Below are positions 27,151-35,447 of a DNA stretch of 64,000 nucleotides, one piece after another. The notes below the pieces were generated by a model. It made no database searches, was not told the origin of the DNA, and worked only from the letters and a program-made list of their open reading frames with translations. Origin of the DNA: Natronorubrum texcoconense (lineage in GTDB: Archaea > Halobacteriota > Halobacteria > Halobacteriales > Natrialbaceae); contig NZ_FNFE01000001.1 in assembly GCF_900100335.1 (NCBI RefSeq), forward strand, positions 806,001 to 870,000. Reading direction: 5' to 3'. Within the stretch, counting starts at the first letter, position 1. Each line of letters opens with the position of its first letter. The position numbers and the translations under genes are program-made.

Positions 27151-28122
27151 ATGACAGACACGACAATTAGAACCTATACGAGCGAGGAAGAGCGCGAAGA
27201 AACGACCGAGGAGTCGGGTGAGCGAGAGACCTGCCCCGAGTGTGGCGGCCGAGTCCTCTCGGACGCCGAACACGCGGAGACGGTCTGTGAGGACTGCGGA
27301 CTCGTCGTCGAGGAAGACGAGATCGATCGCGGTCCCGAGTGGCGCGCGTTCGACGCCGCCGAGAAGGACAAGAAGTCCCGCGTCGGCGCGCCCACGACGA
27401 ACATGATGCACGACCAGGGGCTGTCGACCAACATCGGCTGGCAGGACAAAGACGCCTACGGCCGCGCCCTCTCGAGTCGTCAGCGCCAGAAGATGCAGCG
27501 GCTTCGCACCTGGAACGAGCGCTTCCGCACCCGCGACTCGAAGGAGCGCAACCTCAAGCAGGCCCTCGGCGAGATCGACCGGATGGCCAGCGCGCTCGGC
27601 CTTCCGGAGAACGTCCGCGAGACCGCCAGCGTGATCTACCGCCGCGCCCTCGAGGAGGATCTCCTCCCCGGCCGTTCGATCGAGGGCGTCGCGACGGCGT
27701 CGCTGTACGCCGCTGCGCGCCAGGCGAGCACGCCCCGCAGTCTCGACGAGATCTCGGCCGTCAGCCGCGTCGAGAAGATGGAACTGACCCGAACCTACCG
27801 GTACATCATCCGGGAACTCGGTCTCGAGGTCAAGCCCGCTGACCCCGAGCAGTACGTCCCGCGGTTCGTCAGCGATCTCGACCTCTCGGACGAGACCGAA
27901 CGTATGGCCCGCGAACTGCTCGAGTCCGCGCGCCAGGAAGGCGTCCACAGCGGCAAGTCGCCGGTCGGCCTCGCGGCCGCCGCCGTCTACGCCGCCGCGC
28001 TGTTGACGAACGAGAAGGTCACCCAGAACGACGTCAGCGAGGTCGCGAGCATCTCCGAGGTCACCATCCGAAACCGCTACAAGGAGCTCCTCGAAGCCTC
28101 CGACACGGCAGCCCCCGCGTAA
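27151..28122 (+). CDS. tfb: Transcription initiation factor IIB (TFB)
   Basis: The 323-residue protein has a zinc ribbon (CPECGGR and CEDCGL, residues about 28-52), a B-reader/linker region (EWRAFDAAEKDKKSRVGAP, TNIGWQDKDAYGRALS) and two cyclin-fold repeats (about 120-210 and 215-310). It recruits RNA polymerase to TBP-bound promoters. Haloarchaea have many TFB paralogues, so this is one of several, and which genes it serves cannot be told. The sequence looks complete, with no change in the reader loop visible. Its upstream region contains an unusual number of TATA elements. Confidence 0.96.
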   Translation: MTDTTIRTYTSEEEREETTEESGERETCPECGGRVLSDAEHAETVCEDCGLVVEEDEIDRGPEWRAFDAAEKDKKSRVGAPTTNMMHDQGLSTNIGWQDKDAYGRALSSRQRQKMQRLRTWNERFRTRDSKERNLKQALGEIDRMASALGLPENVRETASVIYRRALEEDLLPGRSIEGVATASLYAAARQASTPRSLDEISAVSRVEKMELTRTYRYIIRELGLEVKPADPEQYVPRFVSDLDLSDETERMARELLESARQEGVHSGKSPVGLAAAAVYAAALLTNEKVTQNDVSEVASISEVTIRNRYKELLEASDTAAPA

Positions 28123-28242
28123 CCGACGTCGTTCGGGGATCTGTCATCGGTGGTATCGGTGTGACGTCGGGAGGTGCGGATCGGTCGTTTCGTGAGTAAC
28201 CGTGCGGCAACACTTTTGAGGCGTGGTGTGTAATACCGTGCC

Positions 28243-28422
28243 ATGGACCAGACGACCGTCCAGCTGTTGTGTCCTGAATGTACGAAAGAGTGGCAGATTA
28301 CTCCGGGTGACCTCCCTGGATCCACCTCGATGTTTCACTGCCCGAACTGTCACGCATCCCGACGGCTCTCCGAGTTCATGCGAACGGACCGTGATCTCCA
28401 GACGCTGAAACAACTCGGCTAA
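28243..28422 (+). CDS. Small zinc-ribbon protein (59 residues)
   Basis: This short gene encodes MDQTTVQLLCPECTKEW at the N-terminus, a second Cys pair (FHCPNCHASRRL) and ends in LKQLG. Two CPxC knuckles make a complete four-Cys zinc ribbon. I recall near-identical proteins throughout haloarchaea (DUF7836-like), with no known function. The ATG at 28243 is preceded by an AT-richer stretch, and the stop is TAA at 28420-28422. It may act in transcription or translation, but that is a guess based on size and fold. Confidence 0.82.
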   Translation: MDQTTVQLLCPECTKEWQITPGDLPGSTSMFHCPNCHASRRLSEFMRTDRDLQTLKQLG

Positions 28423-28543
28423 CGGCGATCGACGTCACCACGTCTCGCGTTCGGTCCAGCAGTAGTGACCGTTTAACTCTCCGAAGTAGTGCCATTGGAA
28501 ACTGAGACGAACTTGTGATTTACGACGGTAATACTTGCTTGTA

Positions 28544-28565
28544 GCCGCCCCCTTCGGGTGGTTTT
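28544..28565 (+). terminator. Hairpin followed by T-run
   Basis: GCCGCCC pairs with GGGTGGT (two G-T wobbles) around loop CCTTC and is followed by TTTT. It lies 120 bases after the small zinc-ribbon gene, so it may end that transcript or a short RNA made from the gap. Confidence 0.4.
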
Positions 28566-28649
28566 CGAGTGGTAGGGACGACCTTCGTTGTCATCTAGCC
28601 GGTGACATACCCTCGTCCAAGTACGGGTTGCGTGTTAACGCGACTCAAG

Positions 28650-28662
28650 ATAATAATATAAC
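28650..28662 (+). promoter_or_regulatory. TATA box of the UPF0058 gene
   Basis: ATAATAATATAAC lies about 27-39 bases before the ATG at 28689, so the transcript should have almost no leader. The element stands out as AT-only sequence. Confidence 0.5.
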
Positions 28663-28688
28663 CCTGCAGTGGGTAGGATTGGATGGTT

Positions 28689-28925
28689 ATGAAGAAGCAG
28701 GAGCTCATTCACCTTCACGGCCTTCTCGCGGAGGTATCGAACCAGTGTGCGGCGTGGGACGACTGTCAGATTGATCTCGAGGAGTACGAAACGCTCGGGA
28801 TCCGACCGACATCGATTCACAAATCGAAAACAGATCACAAAGCTGCTGTCTTTGCACTCGCGGGGGGAATCACGATGAACATGCGCGAGGGGGAGCAGGA
28901 AGCAGTTGCCGCTACTGCAGACTGA
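28689..28925 (+). CDS. UPF0058 family protein
   Basis: The 78-residue protein starts MKKQELIHLHGLLAEVSNQC, the characteristic UPF0058 opening, and continues with YETLGIRPTSIHKSKTDHKA. The family is widespread in haloarchaea and small, and its function is unknown. A histidine-rich, helical N-terminus is visible. An ATG two codons earlier (28683) would add MV; I prefer 28689 because family members begin MKKQEL. It is convergent with the UPF0212 gene, and the 202-base gap between them shows nothing. Confidence 0.87.
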   Translation: MKKQELIHLHGLLAEVSNQCAAWDDCQIDLEEYETLGIRPTSIHKSKTDHKAAVFALAGGITMNMREGEQEAVAATAD

Positions 28926-29127
28926 GAAACACGTCGTCTCCTTCGGGTACGCAATAATTGACTGACGAGACGTATCTTCTGATCGACCGTTTCGGTCGGT
29001 TTCGTCGACGATATCCAGTTTTGGTCCACTCAATTCGAGTCAACGGATCGTTCCAGCAGGCAACGATCGATGGCCCGACGAAAAACGAGGCTCGGGTACT
29101 CACTCGATCCGCGTACTCGGGAACGAC

Positions 29128-29619
29128 TTATTCGACTAAATCTTCGAACTCGGGAAGGATCTCGTCGTCATCGTCGTCAGTCGCTTCGGAGCTCCCCTCG
29201 GTCGACGTCGATTCGTCCGATTCCGTCTCGTCGGTCGATTCCGTCTCGTCGTCCGTCGTCGACTCGTCGTCGTCTTCGTCCTCGTCCTCGAACTCCTCGA
29301 TACTAATGACCTCGAGCGGGATGTTCTCGAGTCGCTGTCCGATCTCCTTGCGAGCGATTCGCGAGGCGTGTTCCTCGCGCTCGACGTTGAAGACGGACAT
29401 CTCCAACTCGAGTGCGACGAGTGCTTCGTCGGCCGCGATGAAAGCGGGCGGCAGCTCCTCCCCCGATGGAGTCGTGCGCTCGCCCATGTTGATCTCGACG
29501 TAATTTAAATCAGGGTTCAACATCTCGCCCGTCTTCGAGATGGCGATACGGATCGCCTCGTCTTCCGTCTCAACGTCGAACACCGGCACGGCGGCTTCGA
29601 CGACGACCCTGCAGTGCAT
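29128..29619 (-). CDS. UPF0212 (DUF555) protein with acidic tail
   Basis: Residues 1-110 (MHCRVVVEAAVPVFDVETED, LNPDLNYVEI, EEHASRIARKEIGQRL) match UPF0212, an archaeal family of unknown function. Residues about 112-163 are an Asp/Glu/Ser/Thr tail that is much more acidic than usual. The frame extends upstream to 29661, but ATG 29619 gives the conserved family start. It is divergent from the 8-oxoguanine glycosylase gene (166-base spacer). Confidence 0.87.
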   Translation of the reverse strand: MHCRVVVEAAVPVFDVETEDEAIRIAISKTGEMLNPDLNYVEINMGERTTPSGEELPPAFIAADEALVALELEMSVFNVEREEHASRIARKEIGQRLENIPLEVISIEEFEDEDEDDDESTTDDETESTDETESDESTSTEGSSEATDDDDDEILPEFEDLVE

Positions 29620-29784
29620 ACCTAGACATTGTGTCGCCTGCAGTATGAAGGTTCGCCTCATTTCAGTCCGATTCCACGAACGGCTGCGCCGTCCCTCGGT
29701 CTACGCTTCGATCACGACGACCGACGACGTCGGTCGCCGGCCAGTTCGAAAGGCAAAAGCCTCCGCTCCCGAAGGGTCGGACAG

Positions 29785-30666
29785 ATGGACACAGGGACGA
29801 TTCCGGTCGACAGCCTCTCCGGCGGGCTCGACCTGTACCGGACGCTCGAGAGCGGCCAGAGCTACTGCTGGCGACGCAGCGACGGCGAGATGTACCACGG
29901 CGCGGAACCGGAGGACTCGTGGTACGCCACCGTCGTCGACGGGGACGTAATCCGTATTCGACAAGAAAATGGCATCCTCGAGTGGGAGTCGACCACCGAC
30001 GCCGAGGCGGCCGTCCGTCGACTGGTACGGCTGGACGACGACCTCGAGGCCATCGTGGCGGCCGCGCCGGACGATCCGCTCCTCCGGGACGCCTACGACG
30101 CCCATCGGGGGATGCGACTGGTCGAGGACCCGCCCTTTGGCTGTCTGATCTCGTTTATCTGCTCCGCCCAGATGCGCGTCAGTCGGATCCACACGATGGT
30201 CTCGACGCTGGCTCGCGAGTACGGCGAGCCGATCGAATTCGACGGTAAAACCTACCACGCGTTTCCGACGCCGGACCAGCTCGCGGCGGCGACCGAAGCC
30301 GAACTCCGGGAGCTCGGTCTGGGCTATCGTGCGCCGTACGTCGTCCGCACGGCCGAGATGGTGGCGAGCGGTGACGCGGATCCGGCTGCGGCTCGAGGGT
30401 TCGAGTACGAGGCCGCCCGGGACTATCTCACGCAGTTCGTCGGCGTCGGCGACAAGGTAGCCGACTGCGTCCTGTTGTTCTCGCTGGGCTTCGACGAGGC
30501 CGTTCCGCTGGACACCTGGATCAAGTCGGCCATCGAGGAGTACTACCCCGACTGCGATCGAGGCTCCTACGCCGACACGTCGCGGGCGATCCGCGAGCGA
30601 TTAGGCGGGGAGTACGCGGGCTACGCCCAGACGTACATCTTCCATCACCTGCGAACCGGGGAGTAA
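29785..30666 (+). CDS. 8-oxoguanine DNA glycosylase, Ogg1 type
   Basis: The 293-residue enzyme removes oxidised guanine from DNA in base-excision repair. It has the Ogg1 N-terminal domain (LDLYRTLESGQSYCWRR), a FICSAQMRVSRIHTMV helix and the HhH-GPD core: hairpin FVGVGDKVADCVLLFSL with the Schiff-base Lys, then VPLDTWIK with the catalytic Asp. Length is typical. The frame runs back to 29629, but ATG 29785 is the natural start. Haloarchaea face strong oxidative and UV stress, so an Ogg is expected. It is monocistronic. Confidence 0.93.
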   Translation: MDTGTIPVDSLSGGLDLYRTLESGQSYCWRRSDGEMYHGAEPEDSWYATVVDGDVIRIRQENGILEWESTTDAEAAVRRLVRLDDDLEAIVAAAPDDPLLRDAYDAHRGMRLVEDPPFGCLISFICSAQMRVSRIHTMVSTLAREYGEPIEFDGKTYHAFPTPDQLAAATEAELRELGLGYRAPYVVRTAEMVASGDADPAAARGFEYEAARDYLTQFVGVGDKVADCVLLFSLGFDEAVPLDTWIKSAIEEYYPDCDRGSYADTSRAIRERLGGEYAGYAQTYIFHHLRTGE

Positions 30667-30741
30667 CGAACCGGTCGGTCGCGCTCTCGGTGTGACAGAT
30701 GCTGAAGGGCCTGTTAGCCAATTTGTCTGCACCGCGAGAAG

Positions 30742-30990
30742 CTACTTTCTGTAGTCGTCGCGCCCGGTCGCGGCCCAGTACGCCTGCGAGACGAGCGTGA
30801 CGGCGAAGATCACCGCGAGAATCGCCGTGACGGCGAGGGCGACAGTTCGGCCGAGCAGATAGTACGCGAGAACGCTCGCGCCGAGTACGAAGACGATCGA
30901 ACCGACGAACAGCTCGAGTAACTCACGAATCGTCGCGCGGCTACTCGAGACGTCGAGATACTCGTCCTCGAAGCGGTCGATGATGCCCAT
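30742..30990 (-). CDS. Small two-helix membrane protein
   Basis: The 82-residue protein begins MGIIDRFEDEYLDVSSSRAT, followed by two membrane helices (about residues 28-47 and 49-71) and a short basic end. It has no recognised family function, although such proteins occur beside housekeeping genes in many haloarchaea. ATG 30990 is chosen because the upstream extension to 31116 is basic and runs into the divergent promoter region shared with the acylphosphatase gene. Confidence 0.7.
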   Translation of the reverse strand: MGIIDRFEDEYLDVSSSRATIRELLELFVGSIVFVLGASVLAYYLLGRTVALAVTAILAVIFAVTLVSQAYWAATGRDDYRK

Positions 30991-31092
30991 CTCTCGTCGT
31001 CGAGTGTGTAGCGCCCGGCGTATATCGTAATCGCCTCGATACCGGGGTGACGCGAAGCCGGATTTTTGACGGTCGCGGTCGATGGCTTGCAC

Positions 31093-31371
31093 ATGACAGA
31101 GCGAATCCGCGCGCACGTCTTCGTCACGGGCACGGTCCAGGGCGTCTACTACCGTGCGAACACCCGCGATACGGCACGGGAGAAGGGAATCGCTGGCTGG
31201 GTGAAGAACCTCGAGGACGGCCGCGTCGAGGCGATCTTCGAGGGGCCCGAAGACGCCGTCGAGTCGATGATCGAGTGGTGTCAGACGGGGAGTCCCGCGG
31301 CCGAAGTCGAGAACGTCGAGGCAGAGTACGAGGAGCCACAGGGCGAGGACGGGTTCGAGATTCGGTACTAG
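31093..31371 (+). CDS. acyP: Acylphosphatase
   Basis: The 92-residue enzyme hydrolyses acylphosphates such as carbamoyl phosphate. The signature VTGTVQGVYYRANTRDTA contains the catalytic Arg, and GWVKNLEDGRVE contains the catalytic Asn. The family ferredoxin-like fold and the usual 90-100 residues are complete. ATG 31093 (MTERIRAHVFV) is the natural start; a nine-codon upstream extension exists. It is divergent from the two-helix membrane protein, with a gap of about 100 bases. Confidence 0.94.
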   Translation: MTERIRAHVFVTGTVQGVYYRANTRDTAREKGIAGWVKNLEDGRVEAIFEGPEDAVESMIEWCQTGSPAAEVENVEAEYEEPQGEDGFEIRY

Positions 31372-31411
31372 AAGCCACGGCGACGGACGAGTACGGCCTT
31401 CTGGCGATCGA

Positions 31412-31909
31412 TCACTCGAGGTCGGCCAGATACCCTGCGAGCCACGGCGGCTCGTCGCAGTAGTTCCACTCGGCCCAGTCGGCCTTCTCGCCGGCGTAGT
31501 AGGCCCGGTAGGCCGCGACCGGATCGTCGGGTCGCCTGTACTCGTCGGGCATCGCCTGCGGGCGAGGCGTCGGCTCGTCGCTCGGAAACGCGATTCGATC
31601 GGGATCGATCCGCTCGATCACTTCCCAGGAAGCGTGGTCGTCGTCCTTCTCGTATCGTTCGACGAACTCCGCGTTGAGCGCCTCGGCGTGCTCGCGCAGT
31701 CGGAGCCAGTTGGCTCGAGACTCGATCGCCCACTGCGTCACCGGATGACCGGTGTGGGTCGGTTTGTAGAGAAAGTCCGCCTCGAAGCCGTTCTCGCGGG
31801 CCGCGGTACAGAGCACTTGGGCGGCCTCGAGCAGCAGTTTGTTCACGTGCTGGTCGCAGTGATACCGCGCCGCGAGCCGCGGGTCCTCGTCGAGCCAGAA
31901 GACGTTCAC
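31412..31909 (-). CDS. Conserved hypothetical protein with phage-like relatives
   Basis: The protein of about 165 residues starts VNVFWLDEDPRLAARYHCDQ and includes HVNKLLLEAAQVL, KPTHTGHPVTQWAIESRANW and TPRPQAMPDEYRR. I recall close relatives in bacteria and phages that are annotated only as hypothetical; conserved His, Asp and Glu suggest an enzyme, perhaps acting on nucleic acid. The family begins at NVFWLDEDP, so I chose a GTG start at 31909 over the frame opening at 31963. It is convergent with the acylphosphatase gene. Confidence 0.72.
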   Translation of the reverse strand: MNVFWLDEDPRLAARYHCDQHVNKLLLEAAQVLCTAARENGFEADFLYKPTHTGHPVTQWAIESRANWLRLREHAEALNAEFVERYEKDDDHASWEVIERIDPDRIAFPSDEPTPRPQAMPDEYRRPDDPVAAYRAYYAGEKADWAEWNYCDEPPWLAGYLADLE

Positions 31910-32226
31910 AGCGGTGCTGGGGGACACGAGAACTTGAGCGTATTGGCGATGCAAGTAGGCCAATCGCGCGGTTTGGTGTGTCGAGCGGTGTTCGGCGATC
32001 GATTCGGTTCGGTCGACCAGCGGCGCTCAACGGTGTGGATCGACACCGCCGTCCGCACTCTTCGGCGGGCGGCCGATGAATCTAGAGGGCTGTCGGTCTC
32101 GTACCGATTTTCGTGAAGTGTCGTGAAGAGCGTCTCTACAGGCTCGAACAGCATGCCCATAGTGCGCTGATTACGTTGCTATTCCCACAACAGAATATAC
32201 TTAAATGTTGACGTATTGTATTGAAC
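31910..32226. other. Gap before the low-GC lipoprotein gene
   Basis: No gene is convincing here. The right side is AT-rich and has a probable TATA box (AATATACTTAAA, about 32194-32205) for the lipoprotein at 32227. The left side holds the promoter for the gene at 31412. Confidence 0.5.
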
Positions 32227-32769
32227 ATGAATCGGCGAGCACTACTGTCGATCACTGTGTCCAGTTTCTCTATCACAGTAGCAGGGTGCCAATCAATGGA
32301 TGATTCGGAGAGCGATCGTTCTTGCCCGGAACCAGATATCGAGGAAGGCGACACGTTGTCCTACGAAACGCTGCATTTCGAACATCTCGACGATGATTGG
32401 ATAGGGGTCTATCTGTTCACCGAGCGAGAGCAGCTATCGGAAATCGATCTTCTCGATGAACGAGATCTCAGTACCGAAGAGAGGCAGTGGATCGACGAGA
32501 CGGATTTCACACAGCATTCCATTCTTGCGATACAAGTCGCCCCGTCAACTGACTCGAGTGAATTACAGCCAATCGATGTAACGCGCGAGGAAATTATTGG
32601 CGACCACGATTCGTACAAAATGCACGCATATACGTGTATTAGCGACCCAGGAGACGATGAAAATCGGAAACGTTCCGCTCGGCTTCTTCGGGTGTCGCAC
32701 AACGGCGAAGCGCCGAGTGACGCCGACCTCACACACTGGAAAGGTGACAGCTCGGTTTTCTACGCGTAG
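32227..32769 (+). CDS. Small lipoprotein, low-GC, possibly acquired
   Basis: The 180-residue protein begins MNRRALLSITVSSFSITVAG with lipobox VAGC near residue 20 and is predicted to be exported and lipid-anchored. The mature part is acidic, with no recognised domain. Its GC content and codon use (many A- and T-ending codons) are lower than those of both neighbours, and its flanks are AT-rich, which suggests transfer or weak selection. It is flanked by unrelated genes. The ATG at 32227 is preferred over a TTG at 32221. Confidence 0.68.
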   Translation: MNRRALLSITVSSFSITVAGCQSMDDSESDRSCPEPDIEEGDTLSYETLHFEHLDDDWIGVYLFTEREQLSEIDLLDERDLSTEERQWIDETDFTQHSILAIQVAPSTDSSELQPIDVTREEIIGDHDSYKMHAYTCISDPGDDENRKRSARLLRVSHNGEAPSDADLTHWKGDSSVFYA

Positions 32770-32946
32770 ATTTGTCGAGCCATCTCCCGCGCTGGACGCG
32801 GTTGAGGAACTGTTCTGCACCTCAAATACAGTTGTAAGGTCAATTTGTGATTTGTTGAGAAATTAACGTCAACCGAGTTGAAAGGGTGGGTGAAATCCGG
32901 CGTGTCGTCCGCAATCTTCAACGGTCGGCCCGTCGAACGCTTCCGC

Positions 32947-34374
32947 ATGATTACTGGCGAGCGGATGGCCGCCGTCGACGAGAACGCCGCGGCGCTCGGC
33001 GTGGCACAAAAGCAGCTGATGGAGTCGAGCGGGCACGCGGTCGCCCGCGCGGTTCGGGAGGTCGCCGAACCGGGCTCGAGCGTCGCCATCGTCGCCGGCC
33101 GCGGGAACAACGGCGGCGACGCGTTCGTCACCGCGCGGTTTCTGGACGATTACGACACTACGACCCTCCTGCTCGGGAAGTCCGAGACCATCGGAACCGA
33201 GATCGCTCGCGAGAACTGGGACGCCCTCCAGCAAAGCGAGTACGAGACGCGGGAGCTCACGGACTCGAGTCAGTTCAACCTCCCCGACTGCGACGTCGTC
33301 GTCGACGCGATGCTCGGCACCGGAATCAGCGGCGACCTTCGAGAGCCTGCCGCGACCGCAGCCGAGGCGATCAACGACGCCGATGCGACCGTCGTCGCCG
33401 TCGACGTCCCCTCCGGCTTCGACGCGAACGAGGGTGACCACGCGGACAACGGTGTCGAGGCCGATCGGGTCGTCACCTTCCACGATACGAAACCGGGGCT
33501 CGAGGAACTCGACGCCGACGTCACCGTCGCGGACATCGGCATTCCGGCCGCGGCCGAGCGCTACGTTGGCCCGGGCGATATCTCGCTCGCCCGACCCGAC
33601 GGTCGAGACGGCCGACCCTACGTCATCGGCGGCGGTCCCTACACCGGCGCGCCGGCGCTCGCCGCGCAGGGTGCGCTTCGAGCCGGCGCGGAACTCGCCT
33701 TCGTCGCCGCCCCCGACGCTGTCGCGGGCGAGATTCAGGGCTACAGCGAAGACCTCATCGTCCAGCCCTACGCGGAGGACGTGCTCACGCCCGAGCGGGC
33801 CGAAGAACTCCTCGAGACCGCCCAACAGTACGACAACGTCGTCGTGCTTGGGCCGGGACTGGGTATCGCCGACGAGACGCTCGAGGCCGCAGCGAAGTTC
33901 CTCGAGTCCTATTCCGGCCGCGTCGTCGTCGACGCGGACGCCTTGCGGGTCGTGCCCGACCTCGAGACCGACGCGACGCTGGTCTGTACGCCTAATCGCG
34001 GCGAGTTGGCCCGGATGGGGGGCCCCGATACCGACGATCTGGCCGCCGCAGCGGACGAGATCGAATCCTTCGCGGCCGAGCTGGGTCACATCGTCCTCGC
34101 GAAGGGCGCGACCGACGTGATCACGGACGGCGAGCGGACACGGATCAGCCGCTCGGGCACCGTCGGCATGAAAGTCGGCGGGACCGGCGACACGTTAGCC
34201 GGCATCGTCGCGGCCTTGATGGAACACGCCGAACCGTTCGACGCCGCGGCGGCGGGCGCGCAGGTCAACGGCCTCGCGGGTGAACGAATCGCAAGCACTG
34301 AGACGTTCGGCTTCCTCGCCTCCGATATGCTCGACGAGATTCCTGCGGCACTCTGGGGTGGGGACGATGAGTGA
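32947..34374 (+). CDS. nnr: Bifunctional NAD(P)H-hydrate epimerase/dehydratase Nnr
   Basis: The 475-residue enzyme repairs damaged NAD(P)H hydrates. Residues 1-210 are the YjeF_N epimerase (AIVAGRGNNGGDAFVTARFL). Residues about 215-475 are the ADP-dependent dehydratase with a ribokinase-like fold (VVLGPGLGI, TPNRGELARM, GGTGDTLAGIVAAL). Length is typical of the fusion. The frame opens at 32878, but ATG 32947 (MITGERMAAVDENAAALG) is the conserved start. Its last 8 bases overlap the moaC start, so the two form an operon. Confidence 0.94.
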   Translation: MITGERMAAVDENAAALGVAQKQLMESSGHAVARAVREVAEPGSSVAIVAGRGNNGGDAFVTARFLDDYDTTTLLLGKSETIGTEIARENWDALQQSEYETRELTDSSQFNLPDCDVVVDAMLGTGISGDLREPAATAAEAINDADATVVAVDVPSGFDANEGDHADNGVEADRVVTFHDTKPGLEELDADVTVADIGIPAAAERYVGPGDISLARPDGRDGRPYVIGGGPYTGAPALAAQGALRAGAELAFVAAPDAVAGEIQGYSEDLIVQPYAEDVLTPERAEELLETAQQYDNVVVLGPGLGIADETLEAAAKFLESYSGRVVVDADALRVVPDLETDATLVCTPNRGELARMGGPDTDDLAAAADEIESFAAELGHIVLAKGATDVITDGERTRISRSGTVGMKVGGTGDTLAGIVAALMEHAEPFDAAAAGAQVNGLAGERIASTETFGFLASDMLDEIPAALWGGDDE

Positions 34375-34897
34375 GACACCTGACGAACCGTCGAACGCGG
34401 CGGGGTCGTCCGAGGCGGCCGCGGCCGACGAACTCACCCACACCACCGACGACGGCGACGTTCAGATGGTCGACGTCGGCGACAAACCGGACAGCGAACG
34501 CCGGGCCGTCGCGGTCGGGGAGATCCACCTCCAGCCGTCGACGATCGAGGCGATTCGGGAGGATCAGGTCGGCAAGGGCGACGTGCTCGCGACCGCCCGC
34601 ATCGGCGCGATCCAGGCCGTCAAACACACCTGGGAGACGATCCCGATGTGTCACCAGATTCCGATTACCAACGTCGACACCGATTTCTCGCTCGCAGAGG
34701 GCCGTATCGAACTCGAGGTTGGCGTCGAAACGACGGGGAAAACGGGCTGCGAGATGGAGGCGCTCGAGGGCGTGACGACGGGCCTGAACGTCGTCTGGGA
34801 TATGGTGAAAGCCGTCGAGAAGGACGACGACGGACAGTATCCCTCGACGGGCATCGAGAACGTGCGGGTGCTCGCGAAGGAGAAAGAACGGACCTGA
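34367..34897 (+). CDS. moaC: Cyclic pyranopterin monophosphate synthase MoaC
   Basis: The 176-residue enzyme carries out the second step of molybdenum cofactor synthesis, converting 3',8-cyclo-7,8-dihydro-GTP to cyclic pyranopterin monophosphate. The MoaC core starts near residue 25 (VQMVDVGDKPDSERRAVA) and includes IPMCHQIPIT and KTGCEMEALEGVTTGL, the conserved active-site stretches. The first 25 residues are an acidic Ala/Ser-rich extension. It overlaps nnr by 8 bases, so translation is probably coupled. Confidence 0.95.
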   Translation: MSETPDEPSNAAGSSEAAAADELTHTTDDGDVQMVDVGDKPDSERRAVAVGEIHLQPSTIEAIREDQVGKGDVLATARIGAIQAVKHTWETIPMCHQIPITNVDTDFSLAEGRIELEVGVETTGKTGCEMEALEGVTTGLNVVWDMVKAVEKDDDGQYPSTGIENVRVLAKEKERT

Positions 34898-34910
34898 GCC
34901 GCGGTTACCG

Positions 34911-35315
34911 TCAGTCCAGATACTCGAGCAGTTCGATCCGCGTTCCCGCGGGGTCCTCGAAGAACGCGACCTTTAGCTCGCCGAAGACGGTGGGTTCCAT
35001 GACGAACGAGACGTCGTCTGCGAGATCCGTGACCGCCGCATCGACGTCGTCGACGGTGTAGCCGAAGTGGAGCACCCCGTACGGTAGCTCGTCGACCAGT
35101 CCTGCGGCCTCGTACGGTGCTCGATCGAAGACGTAGAGGTGTTTGTCGCCGATCATCAGTGCGGCGTGCTCGACGGCTGTCGCGCCCGTGGCTTCCTCGT
35201 CGGGTTGTTCGTGCTCGATGAGGTCGCCGCCGAGAGTATCGCGATAGAACGCGACGGCGTCGCCGACGTCCGGGACTTTCAGTGCGACGTGATAGAACGC
35301 GTCTGGCGTGACCAT
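34911..35315 (-). CDS. Single-domain VOC (glyoxalase-like) protein
   Basis: The 134-residue protein is one VOC domain: DAFYHVALKVPDVGDAVAFY, HAALMIGDKHLYVF, GVLHFGYTVDD and FFEDPAGTRIELLEYLD. His and Glu residues of the usual metal set are present (YHVAL, LHFGY, IELLE). The substrate is unknown; relatives include dioxygenases and methylmalonyl-CoA epimerases. ATG 35315 is chosen over a GTG at 35324. It is convergent with moaC and divergent from the regulator at 35448. Confidence 0.85.
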   Translation of the reverse strand: MVTPDAFYHVALKVPDVGDAVAFYRDTLGGDLIEHEQPDEEATGATAVEHAALMIGDKHLYVFDRAPYEAAGLVDELPYGVLHFGYTVDDVDAAVTDLADDVSFVMEPTVFGELKVAFFEDPAGTRIELLEYLD

Positions 35316-35447
35316 ACTGGACACTTTTCGTCCCGTTTGATAAGTGTGCGCACGGGTGAACGCGAGCCGACGTTAGCCACGATCGACAGTCCGATTCACT
35401 TGCCGCACGCGGAACCTACTTTGGTACTCGGACCCAAACCCCGCGGC

